Below, one piece after another: positions 32,794 to 41,500 of a stretch of DNA of 64,000 nt. A program made the position numbers and the translations under genes. The DNA comes from a virus. Location of the stretch: IMG/VR virus record IMGVR_UViG_3300020439_000003, positions 45,555-109,554 of that record. The stretch is one strand, 5' to 3'. Positions within the stretch are counted from its first letter, which is position 1, and the number at the start of each line of letters is the position of its first letter. The notes under the pieces are model-generated. The model saw nothing but the letters and a program-made list of their open reading frames with translations, was not told the origin of the DNA and made no database searches.

Positions 32794-33025
32794 ACTGTGC
32801 TACTCCTGCGGGATCTGGTTTCCAGTCACTTGGCATGGGCAAATCGGGCGGAAGATCGTCATTTGCCTGCGCGTAACTGTTTACGTATTCAGGTACAGGA
32901 ACCATCAATACTGAGGGTTTGCCCTCCTGAACGATCTTGATTGTATGACCTCTTTCTACGAGTGTCAAGCAGAAGTCCAAGTTTTCTTGCACTTCTTCAA
33001 TTTTCAATTCAAGTAGACTAGACAT
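32747..33025 (-). CDS. Phd/YefM-like antitoxin domain protein
   Basis: 92 residues from ATG 33025, overlapping the previous stop (TAATG). Residues 1-45 (LLELKIEEVQENLDFCLTLV then GHTIKIVQEGKPSVLMVPV) match the Phd/YefM fold: helix-helix followed by two strands with a Gly-Lys-Pro turn. The rest is a disordered acidic tail. No toxin gene is adjacent. It may be a regulator or an anti-toxin-defence factor of the phage. Confidence 0.7.
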   Translation of the reverse strand: MSSLLELKIEEVQENLDFCLTLVERGHTIKIVQEGKPSVLMVPVPEYVNSYAQANDDLPPDLPMPSDWKPDPAGVAQYVNEELSAMQEELNS

Positions 33026-33219
33026 TAGAAACAATAGGTACGTTGATCAGATTCAAGGTTGTCTTGAAGCAACTCGGTAATCACCTGGAAACTTTCAGCA
33101 CCATCGGTATCGAAGGTGAATTGGACAGTTTCATCATAACCCTCATCATCTTGTACGACGATGCGGCGCTCAGGGAAGTGGAAGTAAGCGTGAGCGATAA
33201 AGCGAGGTTCAGTGTTCAT
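33025..33219 (-). CDS. Small protein, unknown
   Basis: 64 residues. Beta-rich N-terminus (FIAHAYFHFPERRIVVQDDEG) and acidic C-terminus. ATG and stop overlap neighbours on both sides, the upstream one being gp5. Function unknown. Confidence 0.6.
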   Translation of the reverse strand: MNTEPRFIAHAYFHFPERRIVVQDDEGYDETVQFTFDTDGAESFQVITELLQDNLESDQRTYCF

Positions 33220-35795
33220 TAGTTAAGCATTACAGGGAGACCGTAGATCTGAGTAGGACCGAGACCCGAACCCAGAGCAGCAAGACCAGTACCGACGCCG
33301 TAGGAGACGAGACCAGTAGTACACTGGTTAATAATAGCACCTGATCCGCCCGTGACAATCTCGCCTATGCCACCTGTTGGAGTGGCTATCATGGTCATAT
33401 GAGCACCAGGCGATCCACCAGTAACGATGTCTGCCATAGCACCAGGTTTGGTGTTGCCCACCGACATACGAATATGTGCAGGAGGAGTAACACCAGGGAA
33501 TGGTGCGTCCATTGTCACGTCAACGATAGCACCTTTCACCAGACTGTACTGACCAGTCACCACACCAGGGATCATGGAGAAGATACCAATAACATCGAAT
33601 CTACCACATGCAAGGAAACTGGTGATCCAGTTTGCTTCGTTGATGATCTCACCACTTGCTTTGTTAGTGATGACGTTTGCCTGATTATTGATCTCAGGTG
33701 CATCAAGAGAGATAGCGTTAATACCTTTGATGTTAACACGAGCACCCTGGATAGTAATGTCACCCTGATAAGAAATATCGTGGTCACCTGCTTTGGTTTG
33801 TACAGACTTCGCTTCTTTCTCACCATGATCTACGTCAAAGTGACTACCGCCACTCTTAGCAGTCATGAGATTGTTGAGAGTATCGCTTGCCTGATCCAAC
33901 CACTTGTCACCACCCTTGAAGAATGATGAATCACTATTAGACTTTGCCTTAGCACCAGGACCGTTAGAGGTGTGCTCGTTCATAGAACCAGAAACTTCCA
34001 AGTGGAAGTCACCCATCACTTTCAGGTAGTAATCACCTTCAACAGTGTGAACGAGGTTGTTCTTGACGTTCTGCACAAGGTCGCGACCATAGATAGCAGT
34101 CTCGTTGTTAGGAACGTTGACGTGCTTATTGCCACGCTTATCTTCAAACGAAGTAACACCACCAGGACCAGAACGAACACGCTTCTCCTTGCCAGGAGTT
34201 GCATCATCAATATCTCTTGCACCATTCAAGAACATTTGAGTCTGTTGCAAGAACGGATTCATCTCCTGGAAGAAGGAATCAAAGATGTTACCACCTGTCG
34301 ATCCACCAAAGTCACCAGCTCCACAGTCTGCGTAGTTACCGCCACCAGGACCAGCAAGTGCTTCACCAATATCGGTACATTCGGTGGTCCCCAATAATGG
34401 TAACCACCCTTTCGCTCGCGGTTTTCGACTCTTCCTTCCACACGATATGAACCCAGCAATAAAACCAATGATTGCAGAAATGATGTCAAGGATACTAGAA
34501 AAATTCAGTGAGGTAAAGTCTACCGAGAAGATACTACTAATACCATCAGCAACTTTCTTCAAATCCTTGAAAGTATTGATTGCTTTCAACACAGTGTCAG
34601 CAATCTTATTGAACATTGCTAGTGCCTTACAGATCTTCTTCTGAATACCTGCCATTGCCTTCTCAACGAAGTCAAGCACACCAGCAATCATGTCATCGAT
34701 CTTGTCCATGACATAATCAAATATACTCTGTAAGAATCCTCCTAGGTCTCCTACTATATTTGCGATTGCCGACAAGAAACCAGGAACAGGTTGGCAGAAA
34801 ATATCTTGAATGATCTGCATGATGATGTCCATGATCTTCTTCACGATGATCAGAGGGACAAAGTTAGAAACAACCTGCATGATCTTATCGATCAAGAGTT
34901 GCATCTTCTGTGCAAGGAATTCTTTCAGTGGTGCCAACATACCACTGATTGCATTAGTAATAAAGTTAGTAAGGTTACTCAGTTGGTTCAGGATTGCCTT
35001 ACCCTGCATCACATGTCCAGTGATAGCAGATACCATATTGCCATCTTCATCCTTGGCAATAGAACCAACACCGATACCCAGATCAGTGAGCATACGCTTC
35101 AAGTCTTTCGTGAAACCTTCGTTAGCAGGTCCAGTCGTACCATCAGCGATACCACCTTCATTAGAAGGAACACCAATAGGGTTGGTGAACACGTTGAAGG
35201 GAGTCTCAACTTCTGCTCTACTTACAGCACCACGAGATGCCTCCTCACCACCAGTAACACTACCAGGCGTTTGACCCTGTGCTTTCACAAAGGGGTTACC
35301 ACCCATCGCAGGAGTATTGTTCAGACTCGTCTGTGAAGGAGTGTTGGTTTTGTTTTCGTTCGCCTTTGTAGGATCAGCGAACACAGTGCGTGCCATCTCA
35401 TTAGGAGTGCCACGACCACCGTCCTTAGAACCCGTGTTCTCAGGGTTCTTCATAGTTCTGAATGAACCCAATACGCAAGGAAGTTGTGCCTCTTCACCAT
35501 CAAGGAAGAAACCAAGCACCTGTGCGCCAGGTTGCAGTTCAGTTGTAGTGCCAGCGTTTTTGGTCTGGGGTTGGTCAGTTGGGAGAAGTACCGTTGCCCA
35601 CGGCAGCATATCCGTAGGGAGTGTCTGCAAGTGAGATGATGATCCGTCTTCGGAGGTTTCTGATTGGGTATACCATCCAAGAATACGAACTTTAACCCTA
35701 CCTAATTGAGCAGGGTCCATGTGGTCTTCAACTTCACCAATCCACCAGTGAAATCCATCTCTGCCAGCAAAGTCAGTTTTTGATCCTAGTGCCAT
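33219..35795 (-). CDS. gp5: Baseplate hub spike protein, gp5-like, without lysozyme domain
   Basis: 858 residues. Residues 10-120 are a gp5/VgrG OB-fold (GFHWWIGEVEDHMDPAQLGRVKVRIL, ELQPGAQVLGFFLDG). A long amphipathic helical insert (about 230-470) follows, then a repetitive beta part with KRGNKHVNVPNNETAIYGRD and VEGDYYLKVMGDFHLEV, typical of the spike beta-helix, with a Gly/Pro-rich end. T4 gp5 has a lysozyme domain between OB and helix; I see no such motif here. The gene precedes the small Phd-like cluster and follows the cpeT gene (shared base). Confidence 0.88.
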   Translation of the reverse strand: MALGSKTDFAGRDGFHWWIGEVEDHMDPAQLGRVKVRILGWYTQSETSEDGSSSHLQTLPTDMLPWATVLLPTDQPQTKNAGTTTELQPGAQVLGFFLDGEEAQLPCVLGSFRTMKNPENTGSKDGGRGTPNEMARTVFADPTKANENKTNTPSQTSLNNTPAMGGNPFVKAQGQTPGSVTGGEEASRGAVSRAEVETPFNVFTNPIGVPSNEGGIADGTTGPANEGFTKDLKRMLTDLGIGVGSIAKDEDGNMVSAITGHVMQGKAILNQLSNLTNFITNAISGMLAPLKEFLAQKMQLLIDKIMQVVSNFVPLIIVKKIMDIIMQIIQDIFCQPVPGFLSAIANIVGDLGGFLQSIFDYVMDKIDDMIAGVLDFVEKAMAGIQKKICKALAMFNKIADTVLKAINTFKDLKKVADGISSIFSVDFTSLNFSSILDIISAIIGFIAGFISCGRKSRKPRAKGWLPLLGTTECTDIGEALAGPGGGNYADCGAGDFGGSTGGNIFDSFFQEMNPFLQQTQMFLNGARDIDDATPGKEKRVRSGPGGVTSFEDKRGNKHVNVPNNETAIYGRDLVQNVKNNLVHTVEGDYYLKVMGDFHLEVSGSMNEHTSNGPGAKAKSNSDSSFFKGGDKWLDQASDTLNNLMTAKSGGSHFDVDHGEKEAKSVQTKAGDHDISYQGDITIQGARVNIKGINAISLDAPEINNQANVITNKASGEIINEANWITSFLACGRFDVIGIFSMIPGVVTGQYSLVKGAIVDVTMDAPFPGVTPPAHIRMSVGNTKPGAMADIVTGGSPGAHMTMIATPTGGIGEIVTGGSGAIINQCTTGLVSYGVGTGLAALGSGLGPTQIYGLPVMLN

Positions 35796-36286
35796 TATGT
35801 TAGCGTAAAGTCTAGTTGCCTTCCATTATTTAGACGCTCAAACTGAAACAGACCTTCTTCTGGTTCTTTACCCCATTGGAACTTACCTGTCTCAATATCA
35901 TATCCTGTATCACGAGAGCGATAAAAGACACCATTAAATTGGATCTCAGATACTACTCTCGTATTCCTCAGAATACATTCGTCTTGGACTTCTCCAAACC
36001 ACCATCCATCAAAGTAACCCCATTGTAATGTGCAACCATCTGTACCAGTCTGTTGATTGACTGGATGTGTAATCACAGTATGGTCATCAAGATATTCACA
36101 GGTTATATGATAATGACGGTATGGATCATCCTCAGTTTGGTAATTATACCATTGTTTTAATTCTAGCACATTATTGTCAATCTTGGTATACAAGACATTG
36201 ATCTGTGGCCATTTACTAGGGTCTGTGAATGCTTGCTTTCTATTACGCCAGTGCCCCAGGATCATCTTTTCATATAATGAGGTCAT
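35795..36286 (-). CDS. cpeT: CpeT/CpcT-type phycobiliprotein lyase homologue
   Basis: 163 residues. Motifs ILGHWRNRKQAFTDPSKWPQI, a QWYNYQTEDDPYR stretch, and SEIQFNGVFYRSRDTGYDIE followed by QFQWG-like (GKFQWGKEPEEGLFQFERL) match the CpeT family: beta-barrel lyases that attach bilins to phycobiliprotein cysteines. It is slightly shorter than bacterial forms (about 190-200). A known kind of auxiliary metabolic gene in cyanophages. Lies between gp5 and a P4H-like gene and would be transcribed from the sigma-70-like promoter at 36912. Confidence 0.85.
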   Translation of the reverse strand: MTSLYEKMILGHWRNRKQAFTDPSKWPQINVLYTKIDNNVLELKQWYNYQTEDDPYRHYHITCEYLDDHTVITHPVNQQTGTDGCTLQWGYFDGWWFGEVQDECILRNTRVVSEIQFNGVFYRSRDTGYDIETGKFQWGKEPEEGLFQFERLNNGRQLDFTLT

Positions 36287-36875
36287 ACCATCCAGTCACA
36301 ATAATCTTCTCTTCATTAGGTGCAGGCAGTCCCTTATGCATATGGGTCCAATCTGCTGGCCAGATCAATGTCAGACCTTTCTTTGGTTTTATCTTAGCAC
36401 CCTGCACGTCAAAGAATGTCTCACCACCTTCTTTAATATCATTGAGATAGGTCATCCATGCCATAACACGATTAGCACATTCAGGATTAGCAGAGTTCCT
36501 TTCACAATGCAAAGCAAAAAATCCCCCATTAGGAGGATACCATTGCATATTGAAATCCTCTTGAAGATCCCAATGAATTGTACGCAACATAGGCCAATAG
36601 TTTACATATTCCCTAGTTACTTCTGCTAGTGCATCAATATAATCTGTGACCCTCTTATCTTTATGATAACGAGGAATGGTCATGTCAATAGAGTCCTTAA
36701 TGGTCTTATCAACCCCACCAGCACCACCATTAGCACCACCGCAGTGTCCCTCTGTCTTTTCTAAGTAGTCACAAGAATGCCAGAAATCTATGAGTCCATC
36801 ACAGATCTCTGGTTCGATTATGCCACCACCAATAAATGAGTTATGGGCATCAATATCAATGTATTCTCCAATCAT
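36270..36875 (-). CDS. Prolyl-4-hydroxylase-like 2OG-Fe(II) dioxygenase
   Basis: 201 residues. The sequence FFALHCERN gives H123-C-E125, followed by MAWMTYLNDIKEGGETFF (P4H-typical LND...GGETFF), THMHKG for the third His (178 or 180) and EKIIVTGWY with K190 in place of the usual Lys/Arg for 2-oxoglutarate. The HxE variant is allowed in this fold. Ends overlapping CpeT by 17 bases. A good sigma-70 promoter sits directly upstream. Substrate unknown. Confidence 0.85.
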   Translation of the reverse strand: MIGEYIDIDAHNSFIGGGIIEPEICDGLIDFWHSCDYLEKTEGHCGGANGGAGGVDKTIKDSIDMTIPRYHKDKRVTDYIDALAEVTREYVNYWPMLRTIHWDLQEDFNMQWYPPNGGFFALHCERNSANPECANRVMAWMTYLNDIKEGGETFFDVQGAKIKPKKGLTLIWPADWTHMHKGLPAPNEEKIIVTGWYDLII

Positions 36876-36911
36876 AGCTAAGAGACTGCCCTTTCAACCC
36901 TGACAGTGTTG

Positions 36912-36940
36912 AGTATAATGATTTATGGGTATGTTGTCAA
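36912..36940 (-). promoter_or_regulatory. Strong sigma-70-like promoter before the P4H-cpeT-gp5 genes
   Basis: On the minus strand a perfect TTGACA (36940-36935) and TATACT (36917-36912) with a 17-base spacer. Predicted start near 36905, 30 bases before ATG 36875. It starts just after the cp12 stop. The spacer also contains CATAAATC, close to a late box. It may give the hydroxylase and CpeT early or continuous expression independent of phage late factors. Confidence 0.7.
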
Positions 36941-36941
36941 G

Positions 36942-37169
36942 TCAGTTGTCGTGTGTCTTACACTCGGGGGCACCTGGTTCTTGATCGCAGTAGAGTTCTA
37001 GTGCAGTGGGGTCGTGATGGTCTCCTGCTTCGATTTCTTTCTTATGGTGCTCAACATACTCTTCAAGATCATGCAGTTCGCCTTCAATGTGACGACGCAT
37101 TTGAGGATTTGTGGTAGGATCTTCGAGGATCTTTTTGTCTTGTTCGATGTGTTGTTCGATACTATCCAT
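36942..37169 (-). CDS. cp12: CP12 homologue (Calvin-cycle inhibitor)
   Basis: 75 residues. The C-terminal block LELYCDQEPGAPECKTHDN has the Cys pair and acidic end of CP12, the redox-switched scaffold that binds and inhibits GAPDH and PRK. The N-terminal Cys pair of plastid CP12 is missing, as in other cyanophage forms; the helical middle (MRRHIEGELHDLEEYVEHHKKE) is kept. Expected to shut down carbon fixation while phage psbA keeps electron flow. A late-promoter variant lies upstream at 37195-37202. Confidence 0.85.
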   Translation of the reverse strand: MDSIEQHIEQDKKILEDPTTNPQMRRHIEGELHDLEEYVEHHKKEIEAGDHHDPTALELYCDQEPGAPECKTHDN

Positions 37170-37193
37170 GGTTTCTACCTCGGAGGTATAAAG

Positions 37194-38813
37194 TTATTTA
37201 TTCTTGGAAACAGGCAAACTGTCTCTACATAAGAACAACTGAGTAGTAATACCTGTTTTCTTATATGTATGGATCAGTCCTTTGATTACATACTTACCAG
37301 AATAAATTCTGTCTTTCTGAACCTTTCTGTTACCTTTTTGATTGGACGATGGTAGGTCCACCTTGATTATAGCGCCCGCATACAAACTTGTATTACCTGG
37401 TACACTGATTGTCAGCGTATGAGTATTAAGTAATGACCATCTAGCAGCAGAGTATGCTGAACAGATCACTGTATTATCGGATTGATCGCTCGCACCACCA
37501 TCATTCGCTGATGCTGTCTGGTGAGCATTCTTAGGTAAGATCTTAAATTTAGATCTGGTAGGTGCTTTCTCGGTATACTTCTCAACTAATTCTTTGTCGT
37601 AGGGGAATCCTTTCTCGACAGTTGATGCAGTCTCAAATAGTGAAAAGATGTTTGTAATATATGGTCCACCAGCAGTTCCACCTGGTTTACCCATCTTCTC
37701 CTGGGTGGCAATTTGTTGATCAGTAAGTTTCTTCTTACTACCTTCTTTACCCTTGTCCCATTTGAAACTCTGGGCATTACCAGCAGTAAAGAATCTATTC
37801 TCCTGCTTCTCTTCCTTGGCGTAGAGATCAGCTAATTGACTAGATGTTAATTGATTCAGTTTAGTATTAGAATCAAATGCTTGAAACTGATTATTGTTGT
37901 TTTGAAAATACTTGTCAAAGGTAAGTGAAGAGGATCCACCTGCTTGTGGTGCAAAACTGTCAGTAATCTGTGGGAATGAAATACCATAGGTTACAGTCTT
38001 GTATACACCTAGTCTTAGTTTTTCCAGTTGGTTTGTTCTTTCAGGGTATTGAACTGACTCAATCTTGTATGCATCTAGTGCTGGATTATTTTCATTGACG
38101 TTTGACTGACCATAGACATATTCACAGAGTGGTTTCTGTTCACACAAATAGTCCATGGAGAGAAAGTTGAATCCATTCTTATTTTCATAGAATAAGAATC
38201 CAGACTGTCTCTTGCCTGCCTTTTTGTCACCTTTATTCGCTTTGCGTTTCTTGTTGTTACCACCCTTGGTTCTAGCAACCTTGTCAGAAATATATGAGAT
38301 CAGGTCAACAGGACGCCAATTAGGTGATACACAGTTAGCGTTACTATATGGTTCGATATTTACTTTATCCTTAGGTACATCTAACTTCTTCAATAACATA
38401 CGCTCTACGATGTCTGTACGACCCGCCATGGGTCCAAAGGCACCAAATGCTCTGTTAGACTCGTTTGCATATATTTCTGGTGATGCACAGTGCAAGATAT
38501 ACATTTTAGTACGTTCTTGCTTCACCACACTACCAATTTGATATACACGCAATTTGTGTTTGATGCTCTTAAATTTGCCGTTGTTGATTGCGCCCGCAGC
38601 ATCTGTTTCAAACTGAATATGAACCTCCTCAGATCCTCTGAGGTTATCATCAAAGTTCACTGAGTCTAGAATAGCAATATCACACCTAATAAAAGGTGAG
38701 TCAATCGACTCCATCCAGTTGAATTCACCAACCATATCGATGATGTCAGCTTTCTCACCATCATCGAATACGATGTCAACTTTTTGTAACTTGTATGACT
38801 TGGTATAACTCAT
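37194..38813 (-). CDS. Baseplate hub protein, gp27-like
   Basis: 539 residues. Begins with SYKLQKVDIVFDDGEKADII and a domain with FIRCDIAILDSVNF and EEVHIQFETD. Further on come YPERTNQLEKLRLGVYKTVT and a C-terminal LTISVPGNTSLYAGAIIKVDL strand pair plus YVIKGLIHTYK. This matches the tail-hub barrel architecture of gp27-type proteins, longer than T4 gp27 (391) owing to Lys/Gln-rich inserts. It precedes gp5 in function and order, which supports the call. Confidence 0.8.
   Translation of the reverse strand: MSYTKSYKLQKVDIVFDDGEKADIIDMVGEFNWMESIDSPFIRCDIAILDSVNFDDNLRGSEEVHIQFETDAAGAINNGKFKSIKHKLRVYQIGSVVKQERTKMYILHCASPEIYANESNRAFGAFGPMAGRTDIVERMLLKKLDVPKDKVNIEPYSNANCVSPNWRPVDLISYISDKVARTKGGNNKKRKANKGDKKAGKRQSGFLFYENKNGFNFLSMDYLCEQKPLCEYVYGQSNVNENNPALDAYKIESVQYPERTNQLEKLRLGVYKTVTYGISFPQITDSFAPQAGGSSSLTFDKYFQNNNNQFQAFDSNTKLNQLTSSQLADLYAKEEKQENRFFTAGNAQSFKWDKGKEGSKKKLTDQQIATQEKMGKPGGTAGGPYITNIFSLFETASTVEKGFPYDKELVEKYTEKAPTRSKFKILPKNAHQTASANDGGASDQSDNTVICSAYSAARWSLLNTHTLTISVPGNTSLYAGAIIKVDLPSSNQKGNRKVQKDRIYSGKYVIKGLIHTYKKTGITTQLFLCRDSLPVSKNK
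37195..37202 (-). promoter_or_regulatory. Late-promoter-like AATAAATA before cp12
   Basis: Minus-strand AATAAATA 25 bases before ATG 37169, overlapping the stop of the hub gene. The sequence between contains an ACCTCCGAGGT inverted repeat. Confidence 0.55.
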
Positions 38814-41500
38814 GTCAGTGATTTAGGTGGAGTAGAGATGTCAGATAACCAACCCATGCGTGGCATTAAGAAGTCAGAAGCAGGATTCTTATATCCACCA
38901 CTATTGCCAGCAACTACTGGTGGGGGTGGTTCTACTGGTGGGGGTGGTTGATCTGGAAGTTGCTGAGTAGAGACTTGTGTTCCATTCTGCCTCTCTGCTT
39001 GTGCTTCTTTCTTTGCCAATGCTGCATCACTGATCTTGGTGCCCTTACCATCATTGTTAATATCATCAATATAACTTTGCATCAATTCCTTACCACCCAA
39101 GTTGTTGAAGATCGACATTGGATCAATCTTCTTAGGTCCTTGGGCAACCTCTGGATCTGCCTGAGTGCCCGCAGGTGAATCGCTACCCTGACCAGGAGTC
39201 TGGGCAGAGGCAAGGTTGAGGTTGGGATCATCACTGACCATTGCAGCGCCACCACGAGCACCGTTAAGTGCTGCTTTGACTTCCGCTACGCTATGTAGCG
39301 CCTTATTGCCGTTGCCATATACACTTTCACCAGTAGCGGGATCAGGCAGTGATGCCCACTCTCTTGCCAGTTCCAGCAATGCACCATTTTCATCATTATG
39401 CTGCTTCTGGATATACTGCCACGCATATGGTCTCTTGTATTTAATAAGACCAACACCTAATTTATCTTGAAGACTCTTATCATACTTTGCTTCCTTATCA
39501 ATGTTCATCTCCTTCACAATATATTTCATTGTGTCGGGAATAATCTGATAACGACCAGCAGCAAACAACTTACCAGATGACTGCTGAGACATAACCTCAC
39601 CGACTGTCATGTCAGTTAGGTTCTTACCTAGAATCTCAGATGCATTGTGAGTGCTACCGACAATGCGACCACCACGAGTACCTTGGTTCATAGAGTTATA
39701 TCCACCCTCACCAGATGCAATGAAGTCCAGCAGACCACCTGCTGCCATTCTCTTCTTATTACACCAAGTGCATCCTTTAACGAATCCACCTTTTGCTTTA
39801 TTTGCTGCCTCGCCCATGTCAGAGATATATGATCCCATGAGATCAGCACCACCCATGTTCTGGAATACCTTGGCGATGTCAATCTTTTGAGGACCAGTTG
39901 CAGCGTTCTTACTGCCCTTGGAAGTACCCGAACCCATAGGTTCTTTGGTTACGTGGACCTTATCTTGTCCACCCCTCTTCAAAACTTGTGACTTGGACGC
40001 AACTTCGCGTGCCATGTCCTCAATACTTCTCTGACTCTCTGGTTTCTTCCAGTAGTCAGGGTTACCACCAAGCATGTTGACAGACATGCCAACACCTTTC
40101 TTAGCAAGACCAAACAGGACAGGATCCATCGTCTTGTTAAGACCCAGAAGGTTCTTAGCACCATCAATCATACCACCCAGGAACATCTGGGGGATTTCGC
40201 CACCCTTAGAGAATGGCATAGGAAGACCAAACCCAGAGCGAGATGCTTCCGCTAGTCTTGTATTAGTAAGACCAGGATTACCTCTGGTTGCAGGAGTGTC
40301 GAATGGAACAACGAATGCTTTACCTAGACCGCCACCATCTGCCTTTGTTGCAACGTATTCTGTGCCATGACCAATAAATGCAGTAGATCTACCACCATCC
40401 AGTGATACAGGATACCCAGACTGAGGTCCATGGATCCAACCACCAGCAGCGAACTGTGGTAGAGGACCACCACGAGCGAATCCAAGCATCTCTGCACTGA
40501 TGGGAGCACCAGTCATGCCACCAGATTCTCTGATCTCGTCTGCCTGAGACTTGTTGGGATCGTCTGGATCCTCTATGACTGCTGTACCATCCTGATTGGC
40601 GTTGACTGCTGCAACAGCAGTACCAACAACAATAGCGCCAGCACCAAGGGCGAGCATACCACCAAGACCCATGCCCTTGACAAATGCTATGAGTCCTTTG
40701 ACCATGCCACCGATCCCTCGGAAGAGACCCATAAGCATCTTCTTCAATCCACCGCCCTTCACCAACTTCATGATGGCACCGCCAGCGGCGAGACCAAACT
40801 TAGCGAGGGCAACAGGGGCAAAGATTGCCCCTAATACAGTGATAAATTTAAGTAGACCAAATATCCCCTTGAAACTTAACGGGTTCTCTAAGAACTCTAC
40901 CAGTCCGTCAAGACCAAAGGTCACTAAGAAGTCGGCGATCTTCACGAACGCCTCAAACATACTCCTAAGAGCCTTGAATATCTTCTTTAACTTACCTTGA
41001 TTCTCTGGTTTCGACATCCAGTCGAGAACCGTATAGATGAGCAGAGACTTGAAGATCTGCTTTATAAGACCAGCAATGCCTTCAAAGAATCCTACTGACT
41101 TCTTGGCAGCACCAATAGTTTGCTTATCTTCCTCTTTGTTAGTCTTTTTCTCTTGAACCTTCTCAGATGCTCTATCTTTAACTAAACCTGCTTGTCTGAT
41201 AGCAGCACGCTTAGCATCTTTAATCCTTTTCTTTTCATCCTTAATATAGTCTTCACGCTGCTTCATCATGGACTCACGGAGTTCCATGTTCTTGAAGGTA
41301 TATTGAGCGAAGGAATCCTTCATCTCCTCCACCATAATCGCGATGGAGTTTACAGACGCACCAAGACTGTTGGTAGCAGCAATACTCTTTGCATACCCAG
41401 CAGCGGGTTGAGTAACAATCTTATCTCCTACCTTGACCGTGATACCGCCACCCTTAAACTTGGGTGGAGTGATCATTTTATATAGTCTTGCCTGTGCCAT
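38810..41500 (-). CDS. Tape-measure/hub protein with muramidase-like domain
   Basis: 896 residues. N-terminal 130 residues form a long charged coiled coil; then hydrophobic Gly/Ala helical segments (about 140-300). Repeat motifs PQKIDIAKVFQNMGGADLMGSYI (about 535) and PKKIDPMSIFNNLGGKELMQSYI (about 795) flank a domain that begins LLDFIASGEGGYN and continues with FAAGRYQIIPDTMKYIVKEM. That part looks like a lysozyme-type glycosidase. Two short Cys-rich CTWCNKK spots occur. Predicted to span or plug the tail tube and carry cell-wall-cutting activity. Confidence 0.75.
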   Translation of the reverse strand: MAQARLYKMITPPKFKGGGITVKVGDKIVTQPAAGYAKSIAATNSLGASVNSIAIMVEEMKDSFAQYTFKNMELRESMMKQREDYIKDEKKRIKDAKRAAIRQAGLVKDRASEKVQEKKTNKEEDKQTIGAAKKSVGFFEGIAGLIKQIFKSLLIYTVLDWMSKPENQGKLKKIFKALRSMFEAFVKIADFLVTFGLDGLVEFLENPLSFKGIFGLLKFITVLGAIFAPVALAKFGLAAGGAIMKLVKGGGLKKMLMGLFRGIGGMVKGLIAFVKGMGLGGMLALGAGAIVVGTAVAAVNANQDGTAVIEDPDDPNKSQADEIRESGGMTGAPISAEMLGFARGGPLPQFAAGGWIHGPQSGYPVSLDGGRSTAFIGHGTEYVATKADGGGLGKAFVVPFDTPATRGNPGLTNTRLAEASRSGFGLPMPFSKGGEIPQMFLGGMIDGAKNLLGLNKTMDPVLFGLAKKGVGMSVNMLGGNPDYWKKPESQRSIEDMAREVASKSQVLKRGGQDKVHVTKEPMGSGTSKGSKNAATGPQKIDIAKVFQNMGGADLMGSYISDMGEAANKAKGGFVKGCTWCNKKRMAAGGLLDFIASGEGGYNSMNQGTRGGRIVGSTHNASEILGKNLTDMTVGEVMSQQSSGKLFAAGRYQIIPDTMKYIVKEMNIDKEAKYDKSLQDKLGVGLIKYKRPYAWQYIQKQHNDENGALLELAREWASLPDPATGESVYGNGNKALHSVAEVKAALNGARGGAAMVSDDPNLNLASAQTPGQGSDSPAGTQADPEVAQGPKKIDPMSIFNNLGGKELMQSYIDDINNDGKGTKISDAALAKKEAQAERQNGTQVSTQQLPDQPPPPVEPPPPVVAGNSGGYKNPASDFLMPRMGWLSDISTPPKSLT

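Noticed and set aside
36942-37169. Reading the CP12-like protein as a generic coiled coil
   Set aside because: The C-terminal YC(x)nEC block with acidic end fits CP12 specifically.
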